DNA from: Dokdonella_A ginsengisoli
GTDB lineage: Bacteria > Pseudomonadota > Gammaproteobacteria > Xanthomonadales > Rhodanobacteraceae
Reading direction: 5' to 3'
DNA length: 64,000 bases
NCBI RefSeq assembly: GCF_042652785.1
Contig: NZ_JBHSHD010000002.1
Coordinates: 62,001 to 126,000, forward strand
The position numbers were made by a program, and so were the translations under genes. Below the pieces are notes generated by a model, which was not told where the DNA came from, did not search any database, and saw only the letters and a program-made list of their open reading frames with translations. Every line of letters starts with the position of its first letter. Within the stretch, counting starts at the first letter, position 1. Shown here piece by piece: positions 16,847 to 25,355 of the stretch.

Positions 16847-17329
16847 ATGGCCATTCGCGAGATCATCCTGTTGCGTCATGCGCACGCCGACTCGGCAGCC
16901 CCGGGTCAGGACGACATCGCGCGCGTGCTCAGCCTGCGCGGCGAGGCCGAGGCCGATGCGGCCGGCGTCTGGCTGAAAGACCACCGCGCGGCGCCGGACC
17001 GCGTGCTCTACTCGCCGGCGGCGCGCACGCGCGAAACCTGCGAACGCGTGCTCGCGATCCTCGGCTACGCCGACCTGCGCAGCGAGGCGCGCATCTACGA
17101 GGCGACCCCGGCGACGCTGCTGCGCGTGCTCGACGACCACGCCGACGTCGAGCAGCTGCTGCTCGTCGGCCACAATCCCGGGCTCGAGAACCTGGTCGCG
17201 CTGCTGACCGAAGGCGCGTCCGATTCGGGCCGCGGCATCCCGCCCGGCGGCGTCGTCTGGCTGCGCCTGGGCGAGAACGCCGGCTTCGAACCGGGCAGCG
17301 CCACCGCCCGCCATTTCTGGTGGCCGTAG
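16847..17329 (+). CDS. sixA: Phosphohistidine phosphatase SixA-type
   Basis: 160 residues. Histidine phosphatase superfamily: catalytic LLRHAHAD (residues 8-15), LYSPAARTRETCE, and the second histidine in LLVGHNPGLENL. Removes phosphate from histidine, in E. coli from HPr/PtsN-type or phosphorelay proteins. GAGG precedes the ATG by about eight bases. Only 16 bp separate it from the YceI gene, so sixA-yceI-PLD probably form one transcript. Confidence 0.88.
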   Translation: MAIREIILLRHAHADSAAPGQDDIARVLSLRGEAEADAAGVWLKDHRAAPDRVLYSPAARTRETCERVLAILGYADLRSEARIYEATPATLLRVLDDHADVEQLLLVGHNPGLENLVALLTEGASDSGRGIPPGGVVWLRLGENAGFEPGSATARHFWWP

Positions 17330-17345
17330 TCGCAGCCTGCGCGTC

Positions 17346-17942
17346 ATGTTCCATCCGTCGCGCGCGCCGCTGGCTTTCGCGCTCCTTGCGGTGGTGCTGT
17401 CGGCCGCTCCCGTCGAGCGCGCAGTCGCGGCCGACGGCGAGGAAGCCGTGCGCCTGGACAGCGAACGCTCGCGCGTCGACTTCAAGGTCAAGGTACTGTG
17501 GCTGGTCGGCGTCGAGGGCCGCTTCGGCAAGGTGCACGGCACCGTGCAGGTCGACCGCTTCCGCAGCCAGATCAGCGTCGACGCGCGCATCGACGTCGAC
17601 GCGATCCGCATGAACAGCAAGAACTACGAGAACTGGGTCAAGTCGCCGGAATTCTTCGACGCCGAAAGACACCCGCAGATCGAATTCACCTCCGAGCCGA
17701 TCCCGCAGGAGCGCCTGCGCAAGGGCGGCGAGCTGCCGGGCGCGCTGACCGTGCGCGGAATCCGCAAGAAGGTCAGCTTCCAGATGCGGCCGTCGAGCTG
17801 CGAGAAGCCGGCGTTCGACTGCCCGATCGAGGTCGAGGGCGCCATCCGCCGGTCCGATTTCGAGATGCGCTCGCGTCGCGGCACGCTCAGCGACAAGGTC
17901 GAACTCGCCTTCAGCGTCTACGCGCAACCCGCCCGGCGATGA
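17346..17942 (+). CDS. YceI-family periplasmic protein
   Basis: 198 residues with a signal peptide ending near ERAVAA. The YceI lipocalin-like beta-barrel is recognisable: LDSERSRVDFKVKVLWL, GRFGKVHGTVQVD, NYENWVKSPEFFDAERHPQIEF, LTVRGIRKKVSF. Family members bind isoprenoid-type lipids in the periplasm. The stop overlaps the start of the PLD lipoprotein (ATGA), suggesting coupled expression and a shared envelope role. Confidence 0.87.
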   Translation: MFHPSRAPLAFALLAVVLSAAPVERAVAADGEEAVRLDSERSRVDFKVKVLWLVGVEGRFGKVHGTVQVDRFRSQISVDARIDVDAIRMNSKNYENWVKSPEFFDAERHPQIEFTSEPIPQERLRKGGELPGALTVRGIRKKVSFQMRPSSCEKPAFDCPIEVEGAIRRSDFEMRSRRGTLSDKVELAFSVYAQPARR

Positions 17943-19774
17943 CGCCACGTTCGTGCGGTGCCCGCCTCCTGCTCGGCCTCGGCACGCTGCTGCTCCTGTC
18001 CGCCTGCGGCCTGAACCGTGAACTGGCGCGCCAGGCCGATGCGGTGGTCGCGGCCGAACGCCCCGGCGCACTGGACTGCGACCGCGCCGATCACTGCGCG
18101 ATTCCCTCGCCGTACCGCGAACTGGTCGAACGCGCGCGCGCGTCGAGCCGGCCGGACGCACCGGCGCACTACGTCAACGTGCTGGAAGTGGGCGAGGACT
18201 CGCTGCTGCTGCGCGTGCACCTGATCCGCGCGGCGCGCGAGAGCATCGACCTGCAGACCTTCATCTGGGCCGGCGACGACGCCGGCTGGCTGGTGCTCGA
18301 CGAGCTGATCGCCGCCGCGCGCCGCGGCGTGAAGGTGCGCGTGCTGGCCGACCAGCTGTTCTCCCTCGACAACGTCGACTGGCTGTCGCGCATCGCACGC
18401 GCGCACGCGAACTTCGAGTTCCGGCTCTACAACCCGACCTTCGACGAGGCGGTGACGCAGCCGCTGGAATTCGCCGCCGGCGTGATCTGCTGCTTCTCGA
18501 AGTTCAACCAGCGCATGCACAACAAGCTGCTGCTGATCGACGGCCAGATCGGCATCGCCGGCGGACGCAACATCGAGAACCGCTATTTCGACTGGGATCC
18601 GGAATTCGACTACCGCGACCGCGACGTGCTCGTGCTCGGCCCGCCGGTCGGCGCCGAGATGCGTGCCTCGTTCGAGCAGTTCTGGAGCCACCCGCGCAGC
18701 AAGCCGCTGACCCGGCTCAACGACGTCAACCGCCGCCTCGTCGCCGCCGGCGGCGGACAGGCGTCCGGCTTCGCGCCGCCGGAATCGGCCGACCTCGAGC
18801 GCATCGCCGCGCTGCGCACGCGCGCGACCGACTTCGACTACGTGCGCGACCACTTCGCGGCGGCGGCGCTGCCGGTCGGCCGCGTCGACTACTTCTCCGA
18901 CGCGCCGGACAAGGCGCAGCGCCCGGACGATCCGTCCGGCGCCGAGCTGACCCGGCGCATCAGCGACCTGCTGCTGGCCGCACGCAAGCAGGTGGTGTTC
19001 GAGACGCCCTACCTCGTGCTCAGCCCGAGCGCGCGCGAGGTGTTCCGCGACCTGTACAAGCGCAAGCCGCGCGTGCCGATCGTCGTGTCGACCAATTCGC
19101 TCGCCGCGACCGACGCGTTCTACGTCTACGCGCTGTCGTACAAGTACAAGAAGCGCTATCTGAAGCGCTACGGCTTCCAGATCCACGAGTTCAAGCCGTT
19201 CCCAGCCGACGCCGCCGAGTTCGTGCGCAACTACGACCGGCTCGCCGGCGGCGGCAACGCCGGCCGCTACCAGCGCTACGGGCGCACGCCGCTCACGCGC
19301 AGCGGCGTGCGGCTGGGCCTGCACGCCAAGTCGATCGTCATCGACGACCGCGTCAGCCTGATCGGCTCGCACAACTTCGACCCGCGCTCGGACAACGTCA
19401 ACACCGAGTCCGGCTTCATCATCTACGACCGTGCCGTGGCCGACCGCGTGCGCGAAGCCGTGCTGCGCAACGCGGCGCCGCAGAACGCGTGGACCATCGC
19501 GCGACAGCCCCAGACCGGACCGAAGCTGATCCGCAAGCTCAACAACGTCATCGCCACCGCCTCGACCGCGCTGCCGCTGTTCGATCTGTGGCCGTTCCGT
19601 TACGCCACCAGCTACGAGCTGAAACCCGGCTGCCGGCCCCTGCCGCCCGGGGACCCCGGCTTCGAGGCCTGCTACGAGGACGTCGGCGACTTCCCCGAGG
19701 TCGACCTGCCGCTGAAGACCATCTACACGCGCATCGTGACCGCCTTCGGCGCCGGCCTGGTCGGCATCCTCTGA
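17939..19774 (+). CDS. Phospholipase D-family lipoprotein (cardiolipin-synthase-like)
   Basis: 611 residues. Lipobox LLSACG after a short signal peptide predicts a lipid-anchored envelope protein. Two HKD motifs: H194-x-K196-x4-D201 (HNKLLLIDGQ) and H462-x-K464-x4-D469 (HAKSIVIDDR), each followed by G-G/S-x-N. The arrangement matches ClsC/YmdC-type cardiolipin synthases or related phospholipases. The C-terminal ~70 residues (CRPLPPGDPGFEACYEDVGD) are typical of this subfamily. A long in-frame extension upstream is an overlap with yceI; ATG 17939 starts the lipoprotein signal. Confidence 0.88.
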   Translation: MTPRSCGARLLLGLGTLLLLSACGLNRELARQADAVVAAERPGALDCDRADHCAIPSPYRELVERARASSRPDAPAHYVNVLEVGEDSLLLRVHLIRAARESIDLQTFIWAGDDAGWLVLDELIAAARRGVKVRVLADQLFSLDNVDWLSRIARAHANFEFRLYNPTFDEAVTQPLEFAAGVICCFSKFNQRMHNKLLLIDGQIGIAGGRNIENRYFDWDPEFDYRDRDVLVLGPPVGAEMRASFEQFWSHPRSKPLTRLNDVNRRLVAAGGGQASGFAPPESADLERIAALRTRATDFDYVRDHFAAAALPVGRVDYFSDAPDKAQRPDDPSGAELTRRISDLLLAARKQVVFETPYLVLSPSAREVFRDLYKRKPRVPIVVSTNSLAATDAFYVYALSYKYKKRYLKRYGFQIHEFKPFPADAAEFVRNYDRLAGGGNAGRYQRYGRTPLTRSGVRLGLHAKSIVIDDRVSLIGSHNFDPRSDNVNTESGFIIYDRAVADRVREAVLRNAAPQNAWTIARQPQTGPKLIRKLNNVIATASTALPLFDLWPFRYATSYELKPGCRPLPPGDPGFEACYEDVGDFPEVDLPLKTIYTRIVTAFGAGLVGIL

Positions 19775-19896
19775 GCGCCGCCGAACCCGCGGACGGCCGT
19801 CCGGAGCCGGCGCCGTCGGCGCGTCCGGCGCGGCCACATTGACGTCACCGGCCCCGCTGGCTAGTCTCGCGCGTCGTTTCCCGCGGAGTTCCTCCC

Positions 19897-20475
19897 ATGT
19901 CGCTCGCGATCACCATCGAACTCGGCGATGCCGACCTCCAGCACTTCATCGACGCGATGCAGCGCGCGCAGAGCGAGGCCAAGAGCCTGTCGCCGCAGCA
20001 GATCACCGAGGCCGCCTCGAAACTGCTCGTGGACGGCCACAAGGTCAAGCTGCCGAACTTCATCGCCGAGCGCCTGGGCAAGCTCGACAGCATGATCGCG
20101 ATGGCCAACGACGAAGGCTTCGCGCTGCCGGAGGAAGACCGCCAGCACGTGCTCGCCTGCCTGACCTACTTCGCCAATCCGCAGGACATCATTCCCGACG
20201 GGGTGCCGGTGCTCGGCTTCCTCGACGACGCGATCATGATCGAACTGTGCGTACGCGAGCTGCAGTACGAGATCGAGGCTTACGAGGACTTCGTGCTCTA
20301 TCGCAAGGACGAGGCCGCGCGCCGCGGCGTCGATCCGTCCGCGCTGAAGACGCAGCGCGTCGAGTGGGCCGAAGCGCGCCGCATCGAGCTGATCGAGCGC
20401 ATGCGCAAGCGCCGTGGCCAGAGCTACCAGTCCAGCGGCGGCTGGAAGCCGGTGCTGTTCACGTTCCGCGGCTGA
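19897..20475 (+). CDS. DUF1232 (YkvA-type) protein
   Basis: 192 residues. The DUF1232 signature is NPQDIIPDGVPVLGFLDDAIMI (~104-125), with the DxIPD and DD elements. In YkvA-type proteins this is usually a short membrane hairpin, but here the surroundings are soluble and charged. The N-terminal 70 residues are helical. Biochemical role unknown. Followed by a strong intrinsic terminator. Confidence 0.8.
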   Translation: MSLAITIELGDADLQHFIDAMQRAQSEAKSLSPQQITEAASKLLVDGHKVKLPNFIAERLGKLDSMIAMANDEGFALPEEDRQHVLACLTYFANPQDIIPDGVPVLGFLDDAIMIELCVRELQYEIEAYEDFVLYRKDEAARRGVDPSALKTQRVEWAEARRIELIERMRKRRGQSYQSSGGWKPVLFTFRG

Positions 20476-20500
20476 CGAGGCCGCAGTCTTCCGTCGCGAA

Positions 20501-20525
20501 AAGGCCGCCGCAAGGCGGCCTTTTT
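20501..20525 (+). terminator. Rho-independent terminator
   Basis: Stem AAGGCCGCC / GGCGGCCTT with tetraloop GCAA, closing into TTTTT, 25 bases after the DUF1232 stop. Confidence 0.9.
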
Positions 20526-20711
20526 CGTATGGCTTCTCCAGCCTCGTTTCCGATTCTTCGTTCCATCCAACCGATCACTGCGCAGCCGCGCCGAAACCGG
20601 AAATTTTCTCCGCGCGATGTCGAGTCCGGCGCCGCCGGATCGTCGCACGGGAGAGAGCCGGCCATCCGACTTGCCGATACGCAGCCGATCAATCGCCAGG
20701 AACCTGCACCG

Positions 20712-21365
20712 ATGGGCATCGTCATCACCGCCTTTGAACGCTCGCCCGATGGCGGCAAGGGACTGGCCCGCGATACGCGCGTGCGCTGGGCGCTGGAGGA
20801 AGCGGGCCTGCCCTACGAGGTTCGTCCGGTGTCGTTCCGCGCGATGAAGGAACCGGCGCATCTGGCCCTGCATCCGTTCGGCCAGATTCCCACGTACGAA
20901 GAGGGCGATCTCGCCCTGTTCGAGACCGGCGCGATCGTCTTCCACATTGCCCAGCATCACGCGGGCCTGTTGCCCGATGACGCCGGCGCACGGGCGCGGG
21001 CGATCACCTGGATCTTCGCCGCGCTCAACACCGTGGAGCCGGTGATCCTGGAGCTGGTTACCGCGCGGATCCTCGAGAGGGACAAGCCCTGGACCGCCGA
21101 GCGGCTGCCCCTGGTCGAAGATCGCATTCGCGATCGGCTGACGCAGCTGGCGGCGCGTCTGGGCGATGCCGACTGGCTCGACGGCAGCTTCAGCGCGGGC
21201 GACCTCATGATGGTCTCGGTGCTGCTGCGGCTGCGGCCTTCGGGCCTCCTGGATGAATTTCCGTCGCTGGCCGCCTATGTCGCCCGTGGCGAAACGCGGC
21301 CTGCCTACCGGCGCGCGTTCGCCGCGCAGTGGGCGGTCAACGCCGCGCCGCCGGTCGGCGGCTGA
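20712..21365 (+). CDS. Glutathione S-transferase family protein
   Basis: 217 residues. N-terminal thioredoxin-like domain with RWALEEAGLPYEVRPVSF, the cis-proline region FGQIPTYEEGDLALFETGAI, and a helical C-terminal domain (LVEDRIRDRLTQLAARLGD, WLDGSFSAGDLMMVSVLLRL). Family members conjugate or reduce with glutathione; substrate unknown. ATG 20712 has AGGAA about ten bases upstream. Codon use is a little more relaxed than in neighbours, compatible with transfer. Confidence 0.87.
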   Translation: MGIVITAFERSPDGGKGLARDTRVRWALEEAGLPYEVRPVSFRAMKEPAHLALHPFGQIPTYEEGDLALFETGAIVFHIAQHHAGLLPDDAGARARAITWIFAALNTVEPVILELVTARILERDKPWTAERLPLVEDRIRDRLTQLAARLGDADWLDGSFSAGDLMMVSVLLRLRPSGLLDEFPSLAAYVARGETRPAYRRAFAAQWAVNAAPPVGG

Positions 21366-21387
21366 GGTCGCCGGCGGGCACGTGCCG

Positions 21388-21827
21388 TCATCCCGGCCGA
21401 GCCGGCCGCTCCTCGTCCTCTCGTGAGCCCGGACGTTTCAGGGCTTCGTCCGGCGGGCACTCGTGACTGACGTCGCTGATCGTGGCGTCTTCGGGCTGCT
21501 CGCCGACGGTATGGACGCGCAGGCACTGCGCACCGCGAACGTAGTTGAAGATGCACGGATTCACGCCGGTGCCGGCGCAGATTTCCACTTCGTGGAAGCC
21601 CGCCTGATAGAACGCCAGGGCGGACCCCACGACCTTTCCAGCCCGTCGCCGAACGGCAGCGCGGTCTGCCTCGGCACCCAGCCTTCCGCGACGACTCGTG
21701 CGCGGTAGCGAAGGAAACTTTCGTGGATGTCGTTCGGCTTTTCGGACGGCTGCGCAACAGCGGCAACGGACGTCAGGCCGGCGAGCAGCAGGACGAGGGT
21801 ATCGGGGCGGCTGGACGTGCAGGACAT
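21388..21827 (-). pseudogene. Small exported protein gene interrupted by a one-base frameshift
   Basis: ATG 21827 opens a signal peptide (TLVLLLAGLTSVAAVAQ) and a mature part (ESFLRYRARVVAEGWVPRQT, PFGDGLERSWG) that runs out of frame. The adjacent frame continues naturally with ALAFYQAGFHEVEICAGTG, VNPCIFNYVRGAQCLRVHT and an acidic end stopping at 21388. Adding one C to the four-C run at 21625-21628 joins both into a ~147-residue protein with several cysteines. Either a recent mutation or a homopolymer sequencing error. Family function unknown to me. Confidence 0.7.
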
Positions 21828-21981
21828 CGAAGTTCCGGAGCGTTCCGTGCGTACGGCGGAGCGCCCGCGTCGGGCGGGCCGCGGAGTGGCCCGGAGCGCT
21901 GTCCGCAATGGAACGAAAACCCGCGTTGTCGCGGATTCTGGCGCTTCCCAAGTCGTCCCCGCACTTGCCGGAATCATCGAA

Positions 21982-22057
21982 TGGTGCCGCTTATCCGACT
22001 CGAACGGATGACCTACCGCTTACAAGGCGGTTGCTCTACCAACTGAGCTAAAGCGGC
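21982..22057 (-). tRNA. tRNA-Thr(UGU)
   Basis: Acceptor arms GCCGCTT/AAGCGGC, D-arm TAGCTCAGTTGGTAGAGCA, anticodon loop CTTGTAA (anticodon TGT, codon ACA), T-loop GTTCGAGTC, discriminator A and encoded CCA at 21982-21984. 76 nt. Confidence 0.97.
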
Positions 22058-22139
22058 GCGGGCGGGATTGTAAGCGATCCGCCCGCAGGCGTATTTGCCG
22101 ATCCAGGCCCGCCTTCTTGCCGCGCAACCGCTCGAAGCG

Positions 22140-22805
22140 TCAAAAACAATCGATGGTTTCCTCGCGCAGGTCGCGCTGCGCGGGCACGCGCGCGCGCCAG
22201 TCCAGCGGCTGGTCGCCGAGCAGGGCGAGGTCGATCCAGTACTGCGGCAGGTCTTCGGTGCGCGTGTTCGTCTGCGGCTTGAAGCCGAGCGCGCCGATCT
22301 CGTTGCGCCGTTTCTCGGCGTTGGCCGGCTCGCGGAACAGGCCGAGCGAGATCGTGTTCTGCTGGTCGCCGGCGGTCACGATGTAGTAGTCGCGCACGCC
22401 CTTGGCCGACAGCGCGCGGGCGGTCGCCAGCGCCTGCTCGCGCGAGGCCATCGCCGGCAGGTAGACCCAGTAGCCGCGCGTCTGCGTCGCGTGCGTCTCG
22501 CGGAACTGGATGCGCTTGGTCAGCGGCGTCAATGCATTCATCGCCGCGCGCAGGTCGGCCTGGGTCGGGAACGGGCCGAGCGTGCGGCACTGGTCGTTGG
22601 CGCGATCGACCGGGGTTTCCGGTGCCTCGGCCAGTTCCGCGGTGGCGAGCGGCCCGTCGCCGTCGCGCTCGGCCAGCAGCACCAGCTTCGGTACGCCGGG
22701 ATCGGTCGCGGCAGGCGGCGCGGCGGGCTTCTGCCCGAACGCGAGCCAGCAGGCGCCGCCGATATTCAGCGCGAGCAGCAGAAGGAACAGGGCGCGGACG
22801 AACAT
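22140..22805 (-). CDS. SPOR-domain membrane protein
   Basis: 221 residues. One N-terminal transmembrane helix (ALFLLLLALNIGGACWLAF), a Pro/Ala linker, and a C-terminal ~80-residue SPOR-like fold (GYWVYLPAMASREQALATAR, DYYIVTAGDQQNTISLGLF, PANAEKRRNEIGALGF). SPOR domains bind denuded peptidoglycan glycans at the septum. Lies 39 bp downstream of coaX on the same strand, a birA-coaX-SPOR order that I recall from related genomes. Confidence 0.82.
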   Translation of the reverse strand: MFVRALFLLLLALNIGGACWLAFGQKPAAPPAATDPGVPKLVLLAERDGDGPLATAELAEAPETPVDRANDQCRTLGPFPTQADLRAAMNALTPLTKRIQFRETHATQTRGYWVYLPAMASREQALATARALSAKGVRDYYIVTAGDQQNTISLGLFREPANAEKRRNEIGALGFKPQTNTRTEDLPQYWIDLALLGDQPLDWRARVPAQRDLREETIDCF

Positions 22806-22844
22806 CGGAAGCGGGCCGACCTCGGGCGGAACGAAGAGGCGATT

Positions 22845-23594
22845 CTAGTGTTCCGGCGCGGACTCTTCCGCGGCCCATCGCGCAAGCCCGCGCAGGACGA
22901 GGTCGTGCGCGCGCTCGGCGTCCGGCAGCAGCGGCGCCAGTTCCTCGGCGCCGCCGCCGGTGAGGACCAGTGCCGGCGGTCCGCCCAGACGCGGCGTCGC
23001 TGCCGCGAGGAAACGCTCGATCGCACCGAGCGCTGCGTACAGCGAGCCGGACACCACCGCGTCGACGGTGTTGTCCGGCATCTCGCTCCAGCGCCCGCCG
23101 AGCGCGTCGACGCGGGCGGTGTTGCCGAGCACGGCCTCGCGCATCAGGCGGGGGCTGGCGAGGATCAGGCCACCGTGGTGGCGGCCGCCGGCGTCCAGCG
23201 CGTCAACCGTCAGGGCGGTGCCGACGCTGACCAGGACCTGCGCGCGCGCGCGTTCGCCGTGCAGCGCCGCCAACGCGAGGAATCGGTCGACGCCCAGCCG
23301 CGCAGGCTCGGCGTAGGCGTTGCGCACGCCGAGCGCCGCCGCCGGCGTGCGCACGAACCGGGCATGGCCGCCGAAGCGTTCGCGCACGCGCGCGTCGAGT
23401 TCCGCCTCGCGCGCCGGCGCGACCACGCTGGCGACGAGCACGCCCTCGACGCCGCGCAGGTCGGCCCATTCCGCGCGCAAGGCCGCTTCCAGCGGCTCGC
23501 GCCCGTGCGCGAACACGCCGCCGGCGCGCAGTTCGCCGCGCGTCAGCGTCGCCCACTTCAGGCGCGTGTTGCCGAGGTCGACGAGGAGCTTCAT
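22845..23594 (-). CDS. coaX: Type III pantothenate kinase
   Basis: 249 residues. Phosphorylates pantothenate, first step of CoA synthesis. ASKHA-fold motifs: DLGNTRLKWA (phosphate-1), GVDRFLALAALHG, VSVGTALTVDALD (phosphate-2) and VVSGSLYAALGAIE, LTGGGAEEL (adenosine). The start overlaps the birA stop as ATGA, so the two cofactor genes are probably translationally coupled. Confidence 0.92.
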   Translation of the reverse strand: MKLLVDLGNTRLKWATLTRGELRAGGVFAHGREPLEAALRAEWADLRGVEGVLVASVVAPAREAELDARVRERFGGHARFVRTPAAALGVRNAYAEPARLGVDRFLALAALHGERARAQVLVSVGTALTVDALDAGGRHHGGLILASPRLMREAVLGNTARVDALGGRWSEMPDNTVDAVVSGSLYAALGAIERFLAAATPRLGGPPALVLTGGGAEELAPLLPDAERAHDLVLRGLARWAAEESAPEH

Positions 23595-24631
23595 GCGTCC
23601 GATCCTCGTGCGGTCGAATCGAAGCCGGCCGGGCGCACGCTGACCTCGCCGCCGTCGACGCGGCGCTCGCCGTCGGCGAACGCGACGCGCAACGCTCCGC
23701 GCGCGTCGATGCCGAGCGCCACGCCGTCCTCGACCGCCCCGGCGCGCAGCACGCGCACGGCGCGGCCGCGCAGAAGATCCAGTCCCCGGTAGTCCTCGAC
23801 GAAGGCGTCGAAGCCGTCGGCGGCGAACCGCTCGAGCGCGGCGCCGAGCTGCGCGATCAGGCGCGCCGCCAGCCGGTTGCGCGACGGCGGCGCAGCGCCC
23901 GTCAGGGTCGCCAGGTCGATCCACGGCTGGTCGATCGCGGCGGCCGTGCGCGCGTCCAGGCGCAGGTTCAGTCCGATGCCGATCACCGCATGGCAGGGCC
24001 CGGTCGCGTCTCCGCCGAGCTCCACCAGAATGCCGCCGAGCTTGCGTTCGCGCGCGACCAGATCGTTCGGCCATTTCAGCCCGACGCCTTCGACGCCGCA
24101 GTCGTGCAGCGCGCGCACGGCGGCGACGCCGGCGACCAGGCTGAGACCGCCCAGCGCGGCCATGCCGTCGTCGAAGCGCTTGAGCAGCGACAGCGCCAGG
24201 CCGCCGCCGAGCGGCGTACGCCAGACCCGGCCACGGCGGCCGCGGCCGGCGTCCTGCCATTCCGCCAGACAGGTCAGCCCGTCGCGCGCATCGCCGGCGG
24301 CGCGCCGCTGCAGCTCGCTGCTGGTCGAATCGAGCTGCCAGTGCAGCGCCAGATCCGACAGGCGGGCCGCCTCGGCCGGGCTCAGCTCCGCGCGGATGCA
24401 CGGCGCATCGAGCCATTCGATCGGCGCCGCGAGACGGTAGCCGCGGCCGGCCTGCGCCTCCACCTCGAGGCCGAATTCGCGCAGGCGCTCGATCTGCTTC
24501 CAGATCGCGGCACGGCTGATGCCGAGGCGGGCCGCCAGCTCGCTGCCGGAGACCGCTCCGCCGTGCGCGAGAGCGGCCAGCAGCGGCGGCGGCGCATGGG
24601 CGTGGGCGGGGCGGGCGACGGACGCGGACAT
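23591..24631 (-). CDS. birA: Bifunctional biotin-protein ligase / biotin operon repressor
   Basis: 346 residues. N-terminal winged helix (VSGSELAARLGISRAAIWKQ) followed by the ligase domain: GRGRRGRVWRTPLGGGLALS (biotinyl-AMP loop), LKWPNDLV, GGILVELGG, GIGLNL, and a C-terminal SH3-like cap. Attaches biotin to carboxylase subunits and may repress biotin genes. Start at ATG 24631 is the best fit to family length; neither it nor ATG 24655 has a clear ribosome site, so the start is less certain. Confidence 0.92.
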   Translation of the reverse strand: MSASVARPAHAHAPPPLLAALAHGGAVSGSELAARLGISRAAIWKQIERLREFGLEVEAQAGRGYRLAAPIEWLDAPCIRAELSPAEAARLSDLALHWQLDSTSSELQRRAAGDARDGLTCLAEWQDAGRGRRGRVWRTPLGGGLALSLLKRFDDGMAALGGLSLVAGVAAVRALHDCGVEGVGLKWPNDLVARERKLGGILVELGGDATGPCHAVIGIGLNLRLDARTAAAIDQPWIDLATLTGAAPPSRNRLAARLIAQLGAALERFAADGFDAFVEDYRGLDLLRGRAVRVLRAGAVEDGVALGIDARGALRVAFADGERRVDGGEVSVRPAGFDSTARGSDA

Positions 24632-24722
24632 CGCGGCAGTGTAGCCGGGCGTCATCGCGAGCAGGCGTGGGTGCAACCAACCGCCCTGCCGGCGCATCCC
24701 AGATCGCTGCAGGCCGGCGGTC

Positions 24723-24755
24723 TGTCCGCGGTTGTCCGCCGGTGTCCGGCGGACA
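24723..24755. promoter_or_regulatory. Three tandem TGTCCG decamers with a palindrome
   Basis: TGTCCGCGGT, TGTCCGCCGG and TGTCCGGCGG follow each other at 10-base spacing; the last two plus ACA form the inverted repeat TGTCCGCCGG-TGT-CCGGCGGACA. It sits in the 252 bp divergent region between birA and a small exported-protein gene. The helical phasing suggests a protein-binding array. No known operator matched by eye. Confidence 0.4.
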
Positions 24756-24883
24756 CCTTCCGGCCGGGCGGATACGCGCCGGACGGCCCTTGGCCTGGTG
24801 GCATGAAACGTGCTAAAGGCGGGTACTGGAGTCGACCCATGGATCGTGCGAGCATAGTCGCTTCCCTCATCGGGAATCCCTTC

Positions 24884-25270
24884 ATGAACAAGCCCGTTCT
24901 CGCTCTCGCGTTCGTCGTGGGCCTGGCCTGCGGTGCGACTGCGTTCGCGCAGGACGCGCCGCTGCGTGGCGTCGGGCTGCTCGCGCTGAACGCCGCCGGT
25001 GATTCGGACAACGGCCTGGGCAATACGCCGGGCCGCAGCCTCCGCAACGTGATGGTCGACATGCCCGACGAAGGCGGCGGCAGCGAACCGCGTGCCGCGC
25101 GCGGCGGTGACGCCGGCGCCGCACCGACCCGCCCTGGTGCCACACCGAAGACGCCCGATGCGCTGCCGCCGGGCCCGATCCAGCAGGTCGACCCGGCAGC
25201 GCCGAACGTGGCCACGCCGAAGCGGCCGAGCTATCGCTGGCAGTCGCTGGTCCCCGGCGCGATCAAGTAG
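24884..25270 (+). CDS. Small exported protein of unknown function
   Basis: 128 residues. GGGAA precedes ATG 24884, which begins a clear signal peptide (MNKPVLALAFVVGLACGATA). The mature chain is low in predicted structure, rich in Pro, Gly and Ala (TRPGATPKTPDALPPGPIQQ) and has no cysteine. No domain recognised. Upstream in-frame codons cross the promoter-like region and are left out. Confidence 0.65.
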   Translation: MNKPVLALAFVVGLACGATAFAQDAPLRGVGLLALNAAGDSDNGLGNTPGRSLRNVMVDMPDEGGGSEPRAARGGDAGAAPTRPGATPKTPDALPPGPIQQVDPAAPNVATPKRPSYRWQSLVPGAIK

Positions 25271-25355
25271 TCGCATCGAGTCCTTGCTCGCGGCGGGGAT
25301 GTACGCCGCCGCGGCTTCCGGTTCTAATCCGGTCGATCCCGCACCGGAACCGCGC

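Noticed and set aside
21463..21708. Plus-strand frames across the broken exported gene
   Set aside because: They lie antisense to the signal-peptide and Cys-rich segments, with no ribosome site.
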